64,000 nucleotides of DNA from NCBI RefSeq assembly GCF_000346465.2, contig NC_034014.1:15162630-15226629 (forward strand). Direction: 5' to 3'. This stretch comes from Prunus persica (taxonomy: Eukaryota; Streptophyta; Magnoliopsida; Rosales; Rosaceae). Made by a program: the position numbers and the translations under genes. Shown piece after piece: positions 1-11,349 of the stretch. Numbering within the stretch: the first letter of the stretch is position 1; every line of letters begins with the position of its first letter. The notes under the pieces are model-generated. The model was not told where the DNA came from, made no database searches, and was given only the letters and a program-made list of their open reading frames with translations.

Positions 1-2217
1 GAATGCCTTCACATCTTCAATGGGTAGGGGTGTTGGATCAAAACATGGCGGGGTTGCAGCTACATCCGACACAGTCATCATCCTTTTCTTCCTCAAAGGA
101 TCATTAAATGGACTTAACAATGTCTGCGCCGGGCGCTTCTTTTTGCACCCTTTACCTTCCACCTCTTGTTTTTCAACACTCGCACTACCTTCTTTATCAC
201 CAGCCACACTAACTTTGGGTATGCTTGGAGGATTCATCGGACCTCCCAATGGCATACTGTCGGTTATTTTCCAATCTTCTAACAAAAACAACAGTCTTTT
301 GCAGATTTCGTTGCACCCGGCCACATCTTCTGGGGTAAGCAGCTTCTAGAATTCTGCCTACTCAGCTGCTTCATGCACTTGTATGTGAGGAATTGAAGCG
401 GCCATTTTTGCCTCTTGGACTACCATGGCTAAAGAGGGTTCAGCTTCATCACCGGGGACTTTTGCTTCCATTGCTGCCGTTTCTGTAGGCAGACTAACAT
501 ATTCATGTAATAGCGACATGTCATTGTCGCCTCCTTCATTCATATGAGGACTACCGAGTTCCTCATGTCCTTCCCCACCTTCATTCTACCCACCATATCA
601 TTTTTTCAACTCCTCTATCTCCAACTTAAAATAGTGTTCGATTGAAGCGAGGGTCTTGCCGAAATCCTCCACCCACTTTTTATTTTTTGCAAACTCCTTC
701 CGTACCATTTCTTCCAAGGCATGCACTTTGTTTTGAAGTGCTTGATTTGAACTAGCTAAATTGGCCAATTCATCCTTTGTCCTTTGAAAGTCACGCTTCA
801 AAGTACGTAACTCAGTGGATGGGACTTTACCCTGCATTCAGTTATAATGCAACTGTTATAATATTTCCAAATATAACCCAAATACAGCTACTGTTTTCCT
901 ATTGTATTATGACGTATATATTGGAAAAAAGTAATGCTTACCTTAGAAGACGTCGGAAGGGTAGCAGTTTCGTCAATGTCATCATCTTTTTCTTCTACAA
1001 AGGCAGAAGTGCTGGTTTTTCCTTCAGCATCATCGCCAAACAGCTCAACAATTTCTTTAGTCTCGTCAACACTGTCACCCCACGTCCAATAGGGCTGTTG
1101 CTTTTCAATTACTGTTGGCCGGAGAATGTACATCAACCTGCAATTTACACATACAATATACATATCAGTAAACTTATTATATTTTCATATACCTAACATT
1201 ATCATTAAAAACATAACTAACCTCACGGTTCTCAAATACTTGGCTCATTAGCTCATGAAAACGACCCGAAGTATTGCGCCTCGAATGTAGGCATTCTCTT
1301 CGTGCATGGCCAAATGCAGTTCAGCCAACGCTGGAAAGACCTCATAAGCCCAAATCTGATTTGAAGAAGAAAACGTCACTCACTGTAAACAAATAAAATA
1401 TAACTTAAACATGAATGGAAATTTTCTCACCTGAAGTGCAAAGGCAAAACCTTTGATGTGGTACTCTCTTGGTCTACCAGTTTCCGTTGTCTTTCTTTCT
1501 TTTCAGATTTTTTGGTTTTCGCAACTTTTTTGGGCACTTGTACTCGCTAGTAATATGCACAAAGTGCCCTCAAAAGTGACGCATTTGTCTTCGCATAAGA
1601 CACAGCACCCCATGGATACCTCACAAACTCTTCAACGTCTTCTGCCAACTTCAAATACCGCATGTCAATGTGGACATGCTTTTCACTGCCCAACAACACA
1701 AAACAGCAAAGTATACCAATCCAAGCTTGAATACATCGTCCTCATCAGCGCAGTCGACGAAGGCTTTTTCTAATTCCAAAAGGTTGACAATTTTATCGTT
1801 GCAAAAGTACTTCCTTTTCAATGAGCAGTTCTCATTAGTGGCAATCAGAATGAAAGGAAGGTTTCCAAACCTTAACCCTGTGACGACGCAAAATTGATGT
1901 GCTGTGAATTGGATCACCTTATTGCCAACGATGAATTTTATCCAGTTCACTTGGAAAACTGTCTTTGGATCAGCCTTCCTCAATAACAAGCTGTGGACAA
2001 ATGGCGAAGTCCACTTAAGGTCCTCAACCAGTAAGAGATGACCAAAACAACTCTCTTCAAACCTTCGTAGCTGTTGTGAACTGAATTTGTCCTTTATGGT
2101 ACTGATTGCGGTCTTTGTATGGGAAATGTACAACGCCTTTCCCTGGAACTTTTCTTCCTCAGCAATCATCAACTTAATTGGAGAAACCATATTTCCCTGC
2201 ACGCCAATATTATACAA
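1..2217 (-). pseudogene. DUF1985 / coiled-coil / Ulp1-type gene, copy A (3' part outside window)
   Basis: Plant-specific DUF1985 protein of the kind fused to a C-terminal Ulp1 (SUMO-protease-like) domain; such genes are common in plant transposons. Four exons can be read on the minus strand: 2217-1431 (DUF1985), 1355-1222, 1137-942 (acidic), and 831 to the window edge (coiled coil, then a Glu-rich linker). Junctions follow GT-AG, for example CAG|GTGAGA at 1431. Exon 1 starts MYNIGVQGNMVSP and contains a hydrophobic core. It is broken: relative to copy B at 25266-26054 one A is missing from an A-run near 1697, shifting the frame; exon 2 has lost about 16 bp; CAG is TAG at about 358. A TGA at 598 is shared with copy B, so it predates the duplication or lies in an unrecognised intron. 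The Ulp1 catalytic part would lie left of position 1. Family assignment is from recognition of the domain, not a search. Confidence 0.72.
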
Positions 2218-3939
2218 ATAATTTCAGGCTGTTGAAATCTAGATAATAAGAAGCAATAAACAAACAATACATAGGTAGAGTTTTTTGATAGGCAGGAGAT
2301 ATATTAGTCACACACGTACAATATAAACAAAAGATGGAACCATATCACATATATTAACAAAAGAGAGAACCATATCACAGATACATATTGCCAAATCCCA
2401 AAGGGACATATGATCATGAAACCAAACAAGATCTGGAAAAATAAGAAGAAATGTACAAAGGGCGAAAGACAAAGAATAAAGACAGAAGTCGGTATTTTAT
2501 AAGCAAGCAAACTCTCCTCAGTTATGTTGTTTAGCTAAACAAAGTAGAAATAGGAAGGAAAATGTCAATGTTCCCTCATTTACAAGTAACTCATCTCATA
2601 TGTCACACAATGTACAACATTTTAAATGAAGAAATCAGTATTATAGACTATTAAGGGAAAAATAAACAAAAAATACAGAGCATAAACAAAAACACAGCTA
2701 TTTACAACTCACCTACTAATTCAACGGCTCAAAGCCAGTTAGAAAATTGTTGTATCCAAAGAAATACTGCTGGTTATAACTCTTATATCAGTTAGAACTG
2801 TTCAATAAGCCAATTGAGGTTAGCTGTAACTATAATATGATAGGTGCAATGTAATTGAACAAATCAGAATATCTAATTTCTTAGCACCTCTTATCCCTAT
2901 GACCACTCTGTCAAATTCGTGCTTAGAATGGGGTCTTCTTGGACACAAAGACTAATAACTAGCTGCTAGCAATACCAATATCCTATGATCAAAGAGTAGC
3001 TGTTGAGAATTTATGCATGTCGTTTTTCTATTATAAATCAATTGTTCAAAAATATTGCATTGAAATTCATAATTAAGTTCACATATTAAAAAAAACAAAA
3101 CAAAAAACAAAACAAAACAAACTTAGCACTTATCAAGAGCCTATTATTATATCATTGTATTCAAAGAGCCTATTACCCCACTATTGTATTCAAACGAGCA
3201 TTTTTTATATCTAAAAGAATGTTTTGCTATGCAAAGTTGTGTATTTAAGGAGCCTATTGCTCTGCATTTGAAGTTTTTTATGCCACTTTTCAGCATAGGT
3301 CATGCATTCTTCAAACCAGCCTGACCAAACAAATAGATTATAGAACCATATAATCAGAAGAGAAAATAGGCATGATACAATGATGTACCTCCACAAAAAC
3401 TGCAGGAATGAAATATCCATTTATTTACTTTAACACTAACCAAAATCATAGATATGAAACCAATCTCAAAACCATATCAGATGACCCAAAACAAAACCCA
3501 TCACCCAATCCTTAGCTAAAATCACAATCACAATAAAGAAAAACAAATTAGGGTAATCTGAAGCCCAGATCAGATATCTCATCAATTCCAAACCCTAGAC
3601 CATAGAGAAACCCCTAAACCAATTTCAAACAAACCTATAAACCCTAAACCAATTTCAGAGCAACCCCTAAACCCTAAAACCCTAAACCAATTTCGAAGAA
3701 ACCCCTAAACCAATTTCATACAAATCCATACACCATAAACCAAATTCACAAAAACCCCAAATTTCTAAGAAAAGGAAGATGAACAGTACCTCGTGGATGT
3801 GAACCGTGGAGTTACGCTTGGATGGCTAAGAGAGGAAGACGAGAGAGAGTGACACGAGGGAGAGAGCTACGCAAGAGAGCTAAGCGACAGAGAGAGACAG
3901 AGCCAAGAGAGTTGAGAGAGAACCCAATTTCTAAAAAAG
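2218..3939. other. 5' flank of copy A, AT-rich, no gene seen
   Basis: Upstream (minus-strand sense) of the DUF1985 gene. It holds short A-rich tracts (3090-3121, repeated AAAAC) and, at 3590-3750, several AAACCCTAA-type motifs alternating with CCAATTTC. A purine-rich stretch with many GAGA motifs lies at 3815-3935. It probably contains the promoter and 5' untranslated region of copy A. No reading frame here looks coding. Confidence 0.5.
3590..3750. repeat. Telo-box-like / CCTAAACC degenerate tandem repeat
   Basis: AAACCCTAA-like motifs recur every 20-35 bases, alternating with CCAATTTCA or close variants. AAACCCTAA is known as the telo-box in plant promoters and is also the plant telomere unit. 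The copies here are interspersed rather than head-to-tail, so a promoter or UTR repeat is more likely than a telomere relic. Confidence 0.5.
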
Positions 3940-4062
3940 TGATATGGGTGCAATCAGTCGACAATAAAGATGTATTTATAAGTGGTAGTTTTAAAATTTT
4001 TGGGGAGTGGTGGTATTTTCACAAAAAAATTATAAAATGGGTGGTATTTTGAGCTATTTCCC
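3940..4062. mobile_element. Probable MULE terminal inverted repeat
   Basis: Read on the minus strand, this segment begins GGGAAATAGCTCAAAATACC, followed by further ACCACC blocks, and leads inward to the DUF1985 gene. Terminal repeats starting GGGAAAT with blocks of this kind are typical of plant Mutator-like elements, some of which (KI-MULEs) carry Ulp1-type genes. The matching left terminal repeat would be outside the window, and the target duplication just right of 4062 cannot be confirmed. The assignment is an inference from motif and context. Confidence 0.5.
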
Positions 4063-4392
4063 AAAAAATATTTATCATATGTAAGAAGGCTTACCTCCAA
4101 AAGCCTCCCCAATGCACTGCAAACCCATTCAAACACCAAATAAGGGTACAATGGGCCCCAGCTCCAATACAGTTTGCAATGATATTCCAGAATCTTAGGC
4201 CAGACGTGCCTATAAAAGGGAAATATTATGTTTAAAAATCGAAGAATGAGTACTTGTTTCCTTTTTCAAGCATCCACTGTACATGAAACACACTAGAAGG
4301 TACAGCTAACCTGGCCCTGGAAAGATTAGCACTCTTTTGGGATTTTTGCTGTAAGAATGCAAAAAAGTATGCATGTGACAAATCCAGATGCC
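4063..4392. other. Spacer, no gene seen
   Basis: Unique-looking sequence between the putative MULE end and the Harbinger-like element. No coding potential or repeat recognised. Confidence 0.4.
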
Positions 4393-4887
4393 TTAGAGCA
4401 TTTCCACCCATTTGCCACGGCAAAGGGCGAGGGTGGGGTGGGTGCTAGGGCAGACACTATTCATGTGAATAGTGGTTGCCCTTGCAAAAAGCAATGTGTG
4501 TTTCCACCCATTGCCATGGCAAATGACGAATACTATTCACTTTTGGTTTTTTAATTTTTTTTAATTTTATTATTTATTTATTTATTTTTTAATATTTTTA
4601 TTTATGCTTTGTTTATGTTTTATTTTTAGTTATGCTTTGGTTATGGTTTTTTTTTCTTTTTTTAAAATTATGCTTTGGTTGTGGTTTTTTCTTTTAATTA
4701 TACTTTGTTTGATGTATGAAAATGTGTTGAATAAAAAGGTATTTTATTGAATGCTTTCTTTATTTACTCAAAGAAAACCAATACAAGTAATTAAAAGAAT
4801 TACTACTAATTAAATAAAATACATGAATTACAACTACTTTAATACAAAACATTAAAATACAATGAAATAAAAGGCAAGCAAACTAAC

Positions 4888-5960
4888 TTAATGGTTTTGA
4901 TCATTTAACCACTCCGTGTTACTAGGTCCATCATAACGGAAAAGTCTTCTTCTCATAATATCGCTTCGTTCTAGCTTCCAAAATTGTTCTGTTTCAGGAG
5001 TCATATGTTTTGTATTTGTGGCCATGGTTTCCCGATTCTTCTTGTCAATGTTTTCTTTGCGTACATACTCCCTTTCTTTTGCATATTCTTTTGGAATTGT
5101 CATCTCGTCCGCTTGGGCGCGTATGTCTATTTCAATTCTCATGGCACTGTGCCTTACGATTTCCTCCAAATTTTTTGATGTATTATTGCTAGAATTACTC
5201 CCTCTCTTCGCCTTCGCCGCCTTTAGGCCAATAGGCCTCGGCTCCTTTTGGATTAGTGAGTCTTAACTCATCAGGGAATCCAAAGGCGAATTCGATGCCG
5301 GTGAATCATGGAGTGGTGTCTCGTTCAACACAACGGTTGGACCCGTTGGTATAATTCAGAATCTCAAACAATTCTTCACCACCTCCCAACATTGGTCATA
5401 GTTGAAAGTTTTTTTTGCCTTGCCCAATAGCACCCAACCACATTTGTGCTTGCATAATCTATTTAAAAAAAATATTGGAGATGCAAGAAACATTTAAAAA
5501 TATTGAAAATACAAGAAACATTAAAAAATATTGTAAATGCAAGAAATATTAAAACAATATTGGAAATGCAAGAAATATTAAAAAAATATTGGAAATGCAA
5601 GAAATATTAATAAAATATTGAAAATGCGAGAAACATTAAAAAAAAAAATTTGGACATTAAAATTAATAAAACGAAAATTATAAATAATTTACCTCATTGC
5701 TAAGATTTTCCCCACTTGTATAGTTGTCCCTCGCTTTTGCCAAGACATCTCTCCATTTCCCCAACTCTTTATTGAGAATTTTCCACCTACTAGACAATGC
5801 CATTTCTATATGAGTTGACACCAATCTTTTCACAAAATTCGGCATTAATTTTTCTCCACATATGAAAGAATTTTATCTCATTGCCTGTGATGGGACAATG
5901 ATTAGTTTGGACCCAACACTCACACAACAAAACATCTTCCATGGTGATCCACGCCCCTCC
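4888..5960 (-). pseudogene. Harbinger ORF1-type protein (SANT/Myb-like + NAM-associated domain)
   Basis: This is the DNA-binding accessory protein of PIF/Harbinger elements, a family often annotated in plants as 'glutathione S-transferase T3-like'. The N-terminal exon (about 5960-5695) reads WITMEDVLLCECWVQ followed by NEIKFFHMWRKI, the Trp-rich SANT/Myb-like pattern, and ends at a GTAAAT donor. The second exon (about 5460-4888) starts IMQAQMWLGAIGQGKK and finishes with a charged helical NAM-associated segment (EEIVRHSAMRIEIDIR and on to a stop at 4888). Frameshifts lie after GVNSYRNG, after GQGKK and in the linker. The gene's upstream end is cut by a solo LTR. Such proteins recruit the element's transposase to its ends; this copy should be non-functional. 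Confidence 0.72.
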
Positions 5961-5975
5961 GGTTTCAGTAGAAGG

Positions 5976-6691
5976 TGTTGTGGAATAATCAATATAGAAT
6001 CAAAATAACAGAATAATAAAACAAACAAAATATATTTTATATAAATATAATTGAATCAATACAGTAATATAAATTATGGAATACTGACTTGAATTGTAGA
6101 TAGAGTCATGCAAGTTGCAGTGTCCTTTAGATAGTATTTCCCCTCTACCCTTGTGCTTGTAGTTCGATAGGAGTCTGTCCACCAGGATTAAACTATCTTA
6201 AATCAAAACCTCAGCACAGTGACTTTGATTTCTGGCGAAAAATAGTATATATTCTCTCAGGAAGTGTTAAGAAATGTGAGAATGATTATGCTGTTCAAAG
6301 TTTACTTTTTAAAATTCTGGTTTGAACGTATTGTCAATATATAGAGGTCTGACACCTCTTCATCCAACAGTTATGTTAAGTGTTTATCTTATTCGAATTT
6401 CAGATTTTGGTTTAATCTGAAAAATAAAATTTCAATTAATAAAAATAAATTATTAATTAAATCAACAGAGCCCAAGAGCCCCATCTTTTGACAACTAATT
6501 ATATATATATTTATTATACAAATATATATATAATCCAAGCTCAAACCATGATGAGGCTCAACTTTGCCTCCACTAGACCCATACTCTATTTAGTATTTCT
6601 AAAGTGTTGGTGCTTATAAACCATGGAAGGAAACAACTGCCTTCCAATGTGGGACTAAATGCAAATGTGTTTTCCTATATAAACTCTAACA
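5976..6691 (-). mobile_element. Solo LTR inside the Harbinger element
   Basis: Begins TGTTGTGG and ends CTCTAACA (TGTT/AACA terminal inverted repeat), 716 bp, flanked by GAAGG (5971-5975) and GAAGC (6692-6696), a 5-bp duplication with one mismatch. On the minus strand a TATA-like run (CTCTATATATTG near 6345) precedes a likely transcript start. No primer-binding site or polypurine tract adjoins it, so it is a solo LTR left by LTR-LTR recombination. Confidence 0.75.
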
Positions 6692-6993
6692 GAAGCCATA
6701 AGATGATAAATAAAAATACAATTTGAAAGTGAATAAAATGTTGAGTAGAAAGTGAATAATAGTAGAAGTAGAAGAAAATGTATGAGGATTTGGTGTTGAA
6801 AGTGAAGAATATTTGTAGGTATTTATAGAAAAAAATTTCAGTATTTTTTGGTATTAAAATTTTTTTTTTGAATTTTTTTCATAATTTTATTTCAAAAAAA
6901 AAAAAAAAAAGGCTGCCATTTGATTGGAGGAGAAAAACCGATCGGAACTCCCAGAGGTCACCACGTGTCTTCTAGCTGTTGGCGGAAAGTAAG

Positions 6994-7093
6994 GGCTGAT
7001 GTCATCGCATGGAAGTTTAAATTTTTTTTATCGTTGGTGCTTGAAATGCACGCACCAACGGTAAAAAATTTAAACTGCATGCTGACTTCAGCC
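6994..7093. repeat. Long imperfect hairpin
   Basis: GGCTGATGTCATCGCATG with a T-rich arm ending TTGGTG pairs, after a 13-base loop, with CACCAA plus an A-rich arm ending CTGACTTCAGCC. The arms are about 43 bases each, with a perfect inner core TTGGTG/CACCAA. It lies in the right subterminal part of the Harbinger element and is probably a structural feature or a nested foldback remnant. Confidence 0.7.
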
Positions 7094-7262
7094 ATGATGT
7101 CAGCTCCCCCCTCGGGCTCAAGCTCGGGCTCGATCTGCCTTCGAGCTAGCCCAGTTTCGTGGGACCCACACCCAGCCTAGGCAAAAAAGCTCCCTGGAAC
7201 GCGCTTTTGGGCTTGGACTCCTCCCTTGCCTTGGCTTGGGCTCCTCGGTGAAGTTACTCTTA

Positions 7263-8160
7263 CAGAAGATATATGTGTATATCATAATTGCTTCGCCACC
7301 CAAAACACATTACATCATGTTTACGGATGAGTAAACAATAATTAACTACGTAAAGTACAACTTCTTATCTTTTACAGTTAGTTCATCATTCCGATAGACT
7401 TCAAAGAGACATCCCAACTCTCCCATATACTTCATGTAAAAGGTAAGATATTAGTGCAATGCCTTCTTAATTGGTAAGAACCATCAATAAATAAAAATAA
7501 GCGGAGAATAATAATGTAAAACTGCTTGAAATGAATGAGTTCACCCATCACTGATGTTTCAGGAACTCCCACCTGATCCTGGAAAGGGCTCCATTAAAAT
7601 AAGGACATGAATTTATTCACAATCATGTTTGGCAAGTATTTCTTGAATTGTTGTACAAAATCTCCTTGCACTCTTGTGAAAAATGAAAAGGCAGTGAAGG
7701 GTAAGGCTTGAGCAGGTTTCTTCTTTCGTTTTTTTTAATTTTTATTTTTAAATTTTTAAAATTTTAAAATTTATAATTTTGCCCAACGCAGACCAAAGAT
7801 TAAAAAAAATATATATTGCAGATGCACGCAGTGCATCAACAAAAATAGAAGCTTCACTGAGGCATTTCAATGAGTAGTTGGTAAGCAGCTCCAACCCAGA
7901 CCAGAGGTGCAAACTCATCCACATCCAAGGTCTTTTCTGGAGAGGGGAGGTGCAGCTGTACTTCCTTGCGCCTCTGTGCGTACACCAGTGATGGGCACAC
8001 GGGCAGAACCACAACCAAAGTTGTGGTGGGCTATAGCCTAGGTAAGTTTTGAAGAAAAAACAATAATAAACATATATCTATATGGCCCACTACAAGAAGT
8101 TTGCTGCATTTTGGTTTTTTCATCGCAAAAGATGTTGCCTTTATTTTTTTAAAATTTATT
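7263..8160 (-). other. Possible multi-exon gene remnant, unidentified
   Basis: Short minus-strand stretches look protein-like: VEVQ-type sequence with SPEKTLDVDEFAPLVWVGAA around 7990-7860; FTAFSFFTRVQGDFVQQF around 7720-7640; and MGELGCLFEVYRNDEL around 7440-7375. They lie in the order expected for one gene, with no overlapping repeat family recognised. I cannot name the protein. Stops and the lack of clear splice sites suggest a decayed fragment, possibly brought in by a transposon. Confidence 0.3.
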
Positions 8161-9250
8161 TTAATGTGAAATTATCTTCTGCCTTTTTTTTGTTGTTGTG
8201 AAATTGTTTCCCTCTTTTCGGCCGAGGGCGGCCGACGGAAGTAACTTTTGGTCCTTCTTTTGAGTGTCAGGAGTGCCACCACCAAGCCACGAATTTGGGC
8301 TTGAATGGAATGTGAGTAGATGGATATGTCGCGCTTCTAACTTCTGATCAAACGATTGATCGGCCAAGCAAGGAACCTCCTCTTGACTTAGGTTCTTTCA
8401 CTTCCTCGAGCTCGAGGATGGTTAGGCTTCGGAAGGATGTTTTTGTGATTTTTAGGTTTTTAAATAAAAATAGTGCAATTAAACTAAATATGCATTTAAG
8501 ACAAGAATTAAAGTGTGATAAAATAAATCAATTCGATAAATAAAGCAAGAACGAAATAAAAGCGATAAGAATGATAAACTAAAATAAATTTGAAATTAAA
8601 CTTAAGAAAAGTGCGATAGCAATGAAAAGTAAAGCAATTGAAATAAACTTGAATTTAAAAGACAAGATAATGTAAATTGAACAAGAATTTAAATTTACAC
8701 TAGGAAAAGGAAGAACTTGCTACACTAGGTGCTTGAAAAGTAAAATCCTAAGTCTAGGAAAAGAAAAGTGCAAGACGAAAAATAGGTTTGTCTATCTGAT
8801 GTTGTGTGTCTTCTGCTTTCGTTTGGTGAAGTTTATATAGGGCGTCCGTTGGCCCATGGGCTGGCCATTGAATATCCAAATGTCAACTCTTTTAAAATTT
8901 CTTTCCTTTCGAGGCCCCCCTAAATCCATGGGATTGGATTGATGAAGATATTATGACATGCTTGATTCTTTCTTGCTTTGGAACATTTTGAATTATAATC
9001 AACCTCCTTGATTTCCTTCCTTGTGAGGCCTCCGCCACGTGCACATAATCCTCTGAAAATCTTGGGCTCAAATCCTTGACTTGGGCTTGGATCTCCAAGC
9101 TTTCTTAAATTGCCACCCATTTTTATTACATATAATATATAATAAAATTCATAATCTTTCACATACGTATATAACATAAAATAGGACCCGGCCGCATATT
9201 CACAAGACCTCAAAACTTCAGCCTCATATTTGCATTTATATATAATAAAA
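8161..9250. other. AT-rich noncoding DNA, possible LTR remnant
   Basis: 8450-8700 is rich in AATTAAA and AATAAA-like runs. A TATA-like TTTATATAGGG lies at about 8830. This composition is common in LTR or UTR regions of plant retroelements, but I find no second LTR, primer-binding site or coding frame. Confidence 0.3.
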
Positions 9251-9416
9251 TAGTTAGATTTCAACCTAAAACCCTTCAGCCCGATTTGAAACAAATCTAA
9301 AGACTCCAGCTGCAATTCCCCAAGGCTCTGACTGCTCCAAACCAAAAACTCGGCTGCACACCATCCATTCAAAAACCCATCGCACACCATTTGGGCACCT
9401 CTGGCCGCCTTCAAAT

Positions 9417-9590
9417 CTCCAACCACATTCGAACATAGCCCTGCCTCCTTCTCCAGCCACACTTCGAACACCACACCGCCTCAATCTCCAGCCACACTTC
9501 GAACAAAGCCTGACCTTAATCTCTAGCCACACTTCGAACAAAGCTCGGCTGCAATCTCCAGCCATACTTGGAACAAAGCCCGATTGCAAA
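9417..9590. repeat. 35-bp minisatellite, 5 copies
   Basis: Units start at 9417, 9451, 9486, 9521 and 9556, each beginning CTCCAGCCACACTTCGAACA or a close variant, with a variable 15-base tail. The first unit is 34 bp, the others 35 bp. The several long open frames overlapping this region on both strands are a by-product of the period and composition. Related words (TTCGAACAAAGCC) continue once more to about 9640. Confidence 0.85.
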
Positions 9591-10190
9591 CACTTCAACC
9601 ACGTTTGAACTGTTCGGGAACATTCGAACAAAGCCGGCGCAACACTCTAGCTCCTGGCTGAGCCTCGCAAGGTCCAGTTCTAGTACCCGACGCAGCCCAG
9701 CCACAATTTTTCTAAAGCCCGGCCGCTATCTTTCTCAAGCCCGGTCAGTTTTCTCACGCAGTAACCCCAAGAGCCCTTTTGCTTGTACTTTCGAAAGGTG
9801 CTCGTGTTGGGTGGATTTCCACCACCCCCTAACATAAATTATATGTTGCCTTTGGCAAAAGGTTTTTGAAGAAGAACAAAAAAGCCTGTATAGCCCACCA
9901 TCAACTACAACACATTAGGGAAATGTTATTTTCTCAAGTTTATTTGTGTTCTCTTTCAAGAACGGAACAATATGTTAAACTTAATCTATTGTTCTTGTGT
10001 TTTCAACTAATATATAATTGAAACTAAATTATTTGTATTTTTGCATTTGCATTTGCGAAGCTTATTCGATTGGTGCTAAGAAATTTTTAGGGATTGAAAC
10101 TGCAAAGGTAAGAAATTTTTTTTTATTTTATAATTATTAGATTTTAAGCTAATAATTTTAACTAGCCCACCCACCAAAAATTTTTTTATT
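9591..10190. other. Noncoding DNA, nothing recognised
   Basis: GC-moderate sequence passing into AT-rich DNA. No convincing gene, repeat or terminal motif seen. Confidence 0.3.
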
Positions 10191-10371
10191 CCACCTTGGA
10201 TGGGCAGAAGGACAAGACAAGAAAATTAAAACAACAAAACAATCAACATGAGCTTTTCATATGGGAAACAACTTTGTTTGCCTTTAGTAGGCTTTCTTTT
10301 AGGCTTGTCTTTATTTTTTCAACTTGTATAATCATTATTATTCTTCCAATTGTAAAAAGCCTATCCATTGT

Positions 10372-10463
10372 AGTATATAAACCATTCATGTTTTCATTCA
10401 GAGGCATGGTTGAAGCATACACACTTCAGTGCTCTCTTCCACACAATAAAAATTTCTATCAAA

Positions 10464-10525
<62 letters not shown>

Positions 10526-10880
10526 CCTCTTAGTTCCAAAGTCTCCGAGTCTCAAGTAAGAAGCAAGATAATAAGTAAGCTTCCTTCGTCTTCTATTTTC
10601 TAGTTTTCACACACAGACTTCTAGTCCAAAATAGGGAAACACTATTGTAGTTATATTATTATCATGCTAAATTGACAATCATACTTTGTTTGACAACTGT
10701 GTTATAGTTAGGAGCATGCCATAGTAATTTCTAGGAGTCAGTCAGGCGACCTCTGAGTTTTGCTCATTTGACCTGTGGTTAGTTGGTCATTATTGCAGTT
10801 CCATGTTCACGTTCCATATTCAAGGCTTGACATCTAGCTGTTATAATGGCCATTTGACTATTTAACAAGGTATGGCTATG
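10372..10880 (+). mobile_element. LTR remnant: promoter and leader of a retroelement
   Basis: TATATAAA at 10375 is followed by a C/T-rich leader containing a CT microsatellite and then, at 10885, a primer-binding site for initiator Met tRNA. This order (TATA, R/U5, PBS) marks the downstream part of a 5' LTR. The LTR's own start was not identified and no second LTR was found, so the element is a fragment. Confidence 0.5.
10466..10519. repeat. (CT)27 microsatellite
   Basis: Uninterrupted CT dinucleotide run of 54 bases. It explains the Ser-Leu repeat in the open frame spanning 10196-10603, which is not a gene. Confidence 0.97.
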
Positions 10881-10884
10881 AATT

Positions 10885-10896
10885 TGGTATCAGAGC
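10885..10896 (+). other. Primer-binding site, tRNA-iMet type
   Basis: TGGTATCAGAGC is complementary to the 3' end of plant initiator methionine tRNA, the usual primer of many plant LTR retroelements. It marks the end of an LTR immediately upstream. Confidence 0.75.
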
Positions 10897-11070
10897 CTAG
10901 TTTTGCATAATAATAAGGGTTAATTTCAGTTTGCTACCCTGAATTCTCACCCTTAAGGCTTGTTTGTTCATGCACTCTCAATTTTAACAATAAAGTTACA
11001 TCTATATAAATGTTCAGTTCAGTTTGTTCTTGCATATGTTTGTAAATTTGTTGCAATGTGGTTCTGTTGT

Positions 11071-11234
11071 TGTTTGGGCCTAATTTGGCACACCCAGTCC
11101 AAAATCAAAAAGCCCATGTCAATTTTGGACAGCCACCAACATTCTCCTTATGATTGGGCCAAAAATATACACGCCTAGCCTAGCACTGGAGGTCCATAAC
11201 TACATAGCAACCTTAGGACCCAAGCAGTTTGGAC
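11071..11234 (+). mobile_element. Fragment of the Tat-like LTR (5' 164 bp)
   Basis: Begins TGTTTGGGCCTAATTT exactly as the LTR at 35398 begins, and stays similar to the GCAGTTTGGAC word at 11225-11235 (35560 in the other copy). It then stops abruptly, so only the first 164 bp of the LTR is present. No target duplication is visible. It sits in the leader of the retroelement whose PBS is at 10885. Confidence 0.8.
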
Positions 11235-11349
11235 GCTTATTTGTTTTCATGCAGTCTGCAGCTATGAATTGTCTCACCGATACTTAAAGATGTCGGATGT
11301 ACGCCCTCCAAACGAGCATGTTAGTTACCCGGGAGACTAGCCGTGACAT

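Larger units (their letters stand above)
4396..7259 (-). mobile_element. PIF/Harbinger-like DNA transposon, ORF1 only
   Basis: The element is bounded by a TTA duplication (4393-4395 and 7260-7262), the target preference of the PIF/Harbinger superfamily. Its ends are related inverted repeats: GAGCATTTCCACC at the left and, reversed, GAGTAACTTCACC at the right (9 of 13 match). Inside is a minus-strand ORF1 (Myb/SANT plus NAM-associated C-terminal domain), but no second ORF for the DDE transposase, so the copy is non-autonomous. A 716-bp solo LTR (5976-6691) is inserted in it. Without that insertion the element is about 2.1 kb. A long hairpin lies at 6994-7093. Confidence 0.75.

Noticed and set aside
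3600..3740. Interstitial telomere
   Set aside because: CCCTAAA motifs are interspersed with CCAATTTC and are not head-to-tail; a promoter or UTR repeat is more likely.
3822..4052. Arg/Glu-rich 76-codon frame
   Set aside because: Composition follows a GAGA-rich purine tract and runs into the putative MULE terminal repeat.
9266..9837. Several overlapping frames of 62-184 codons
   Set aside because: They arise from the 35-bp minisatellite, whose lack of stops opens more than one frame; no domain is recognised.
10196..10603. 135-codon open frame with a Ser-Leu tract
   Set aside because: The tract is the (CT)27 microsatellite, and the frame overlaps an LTR promoter and leader.
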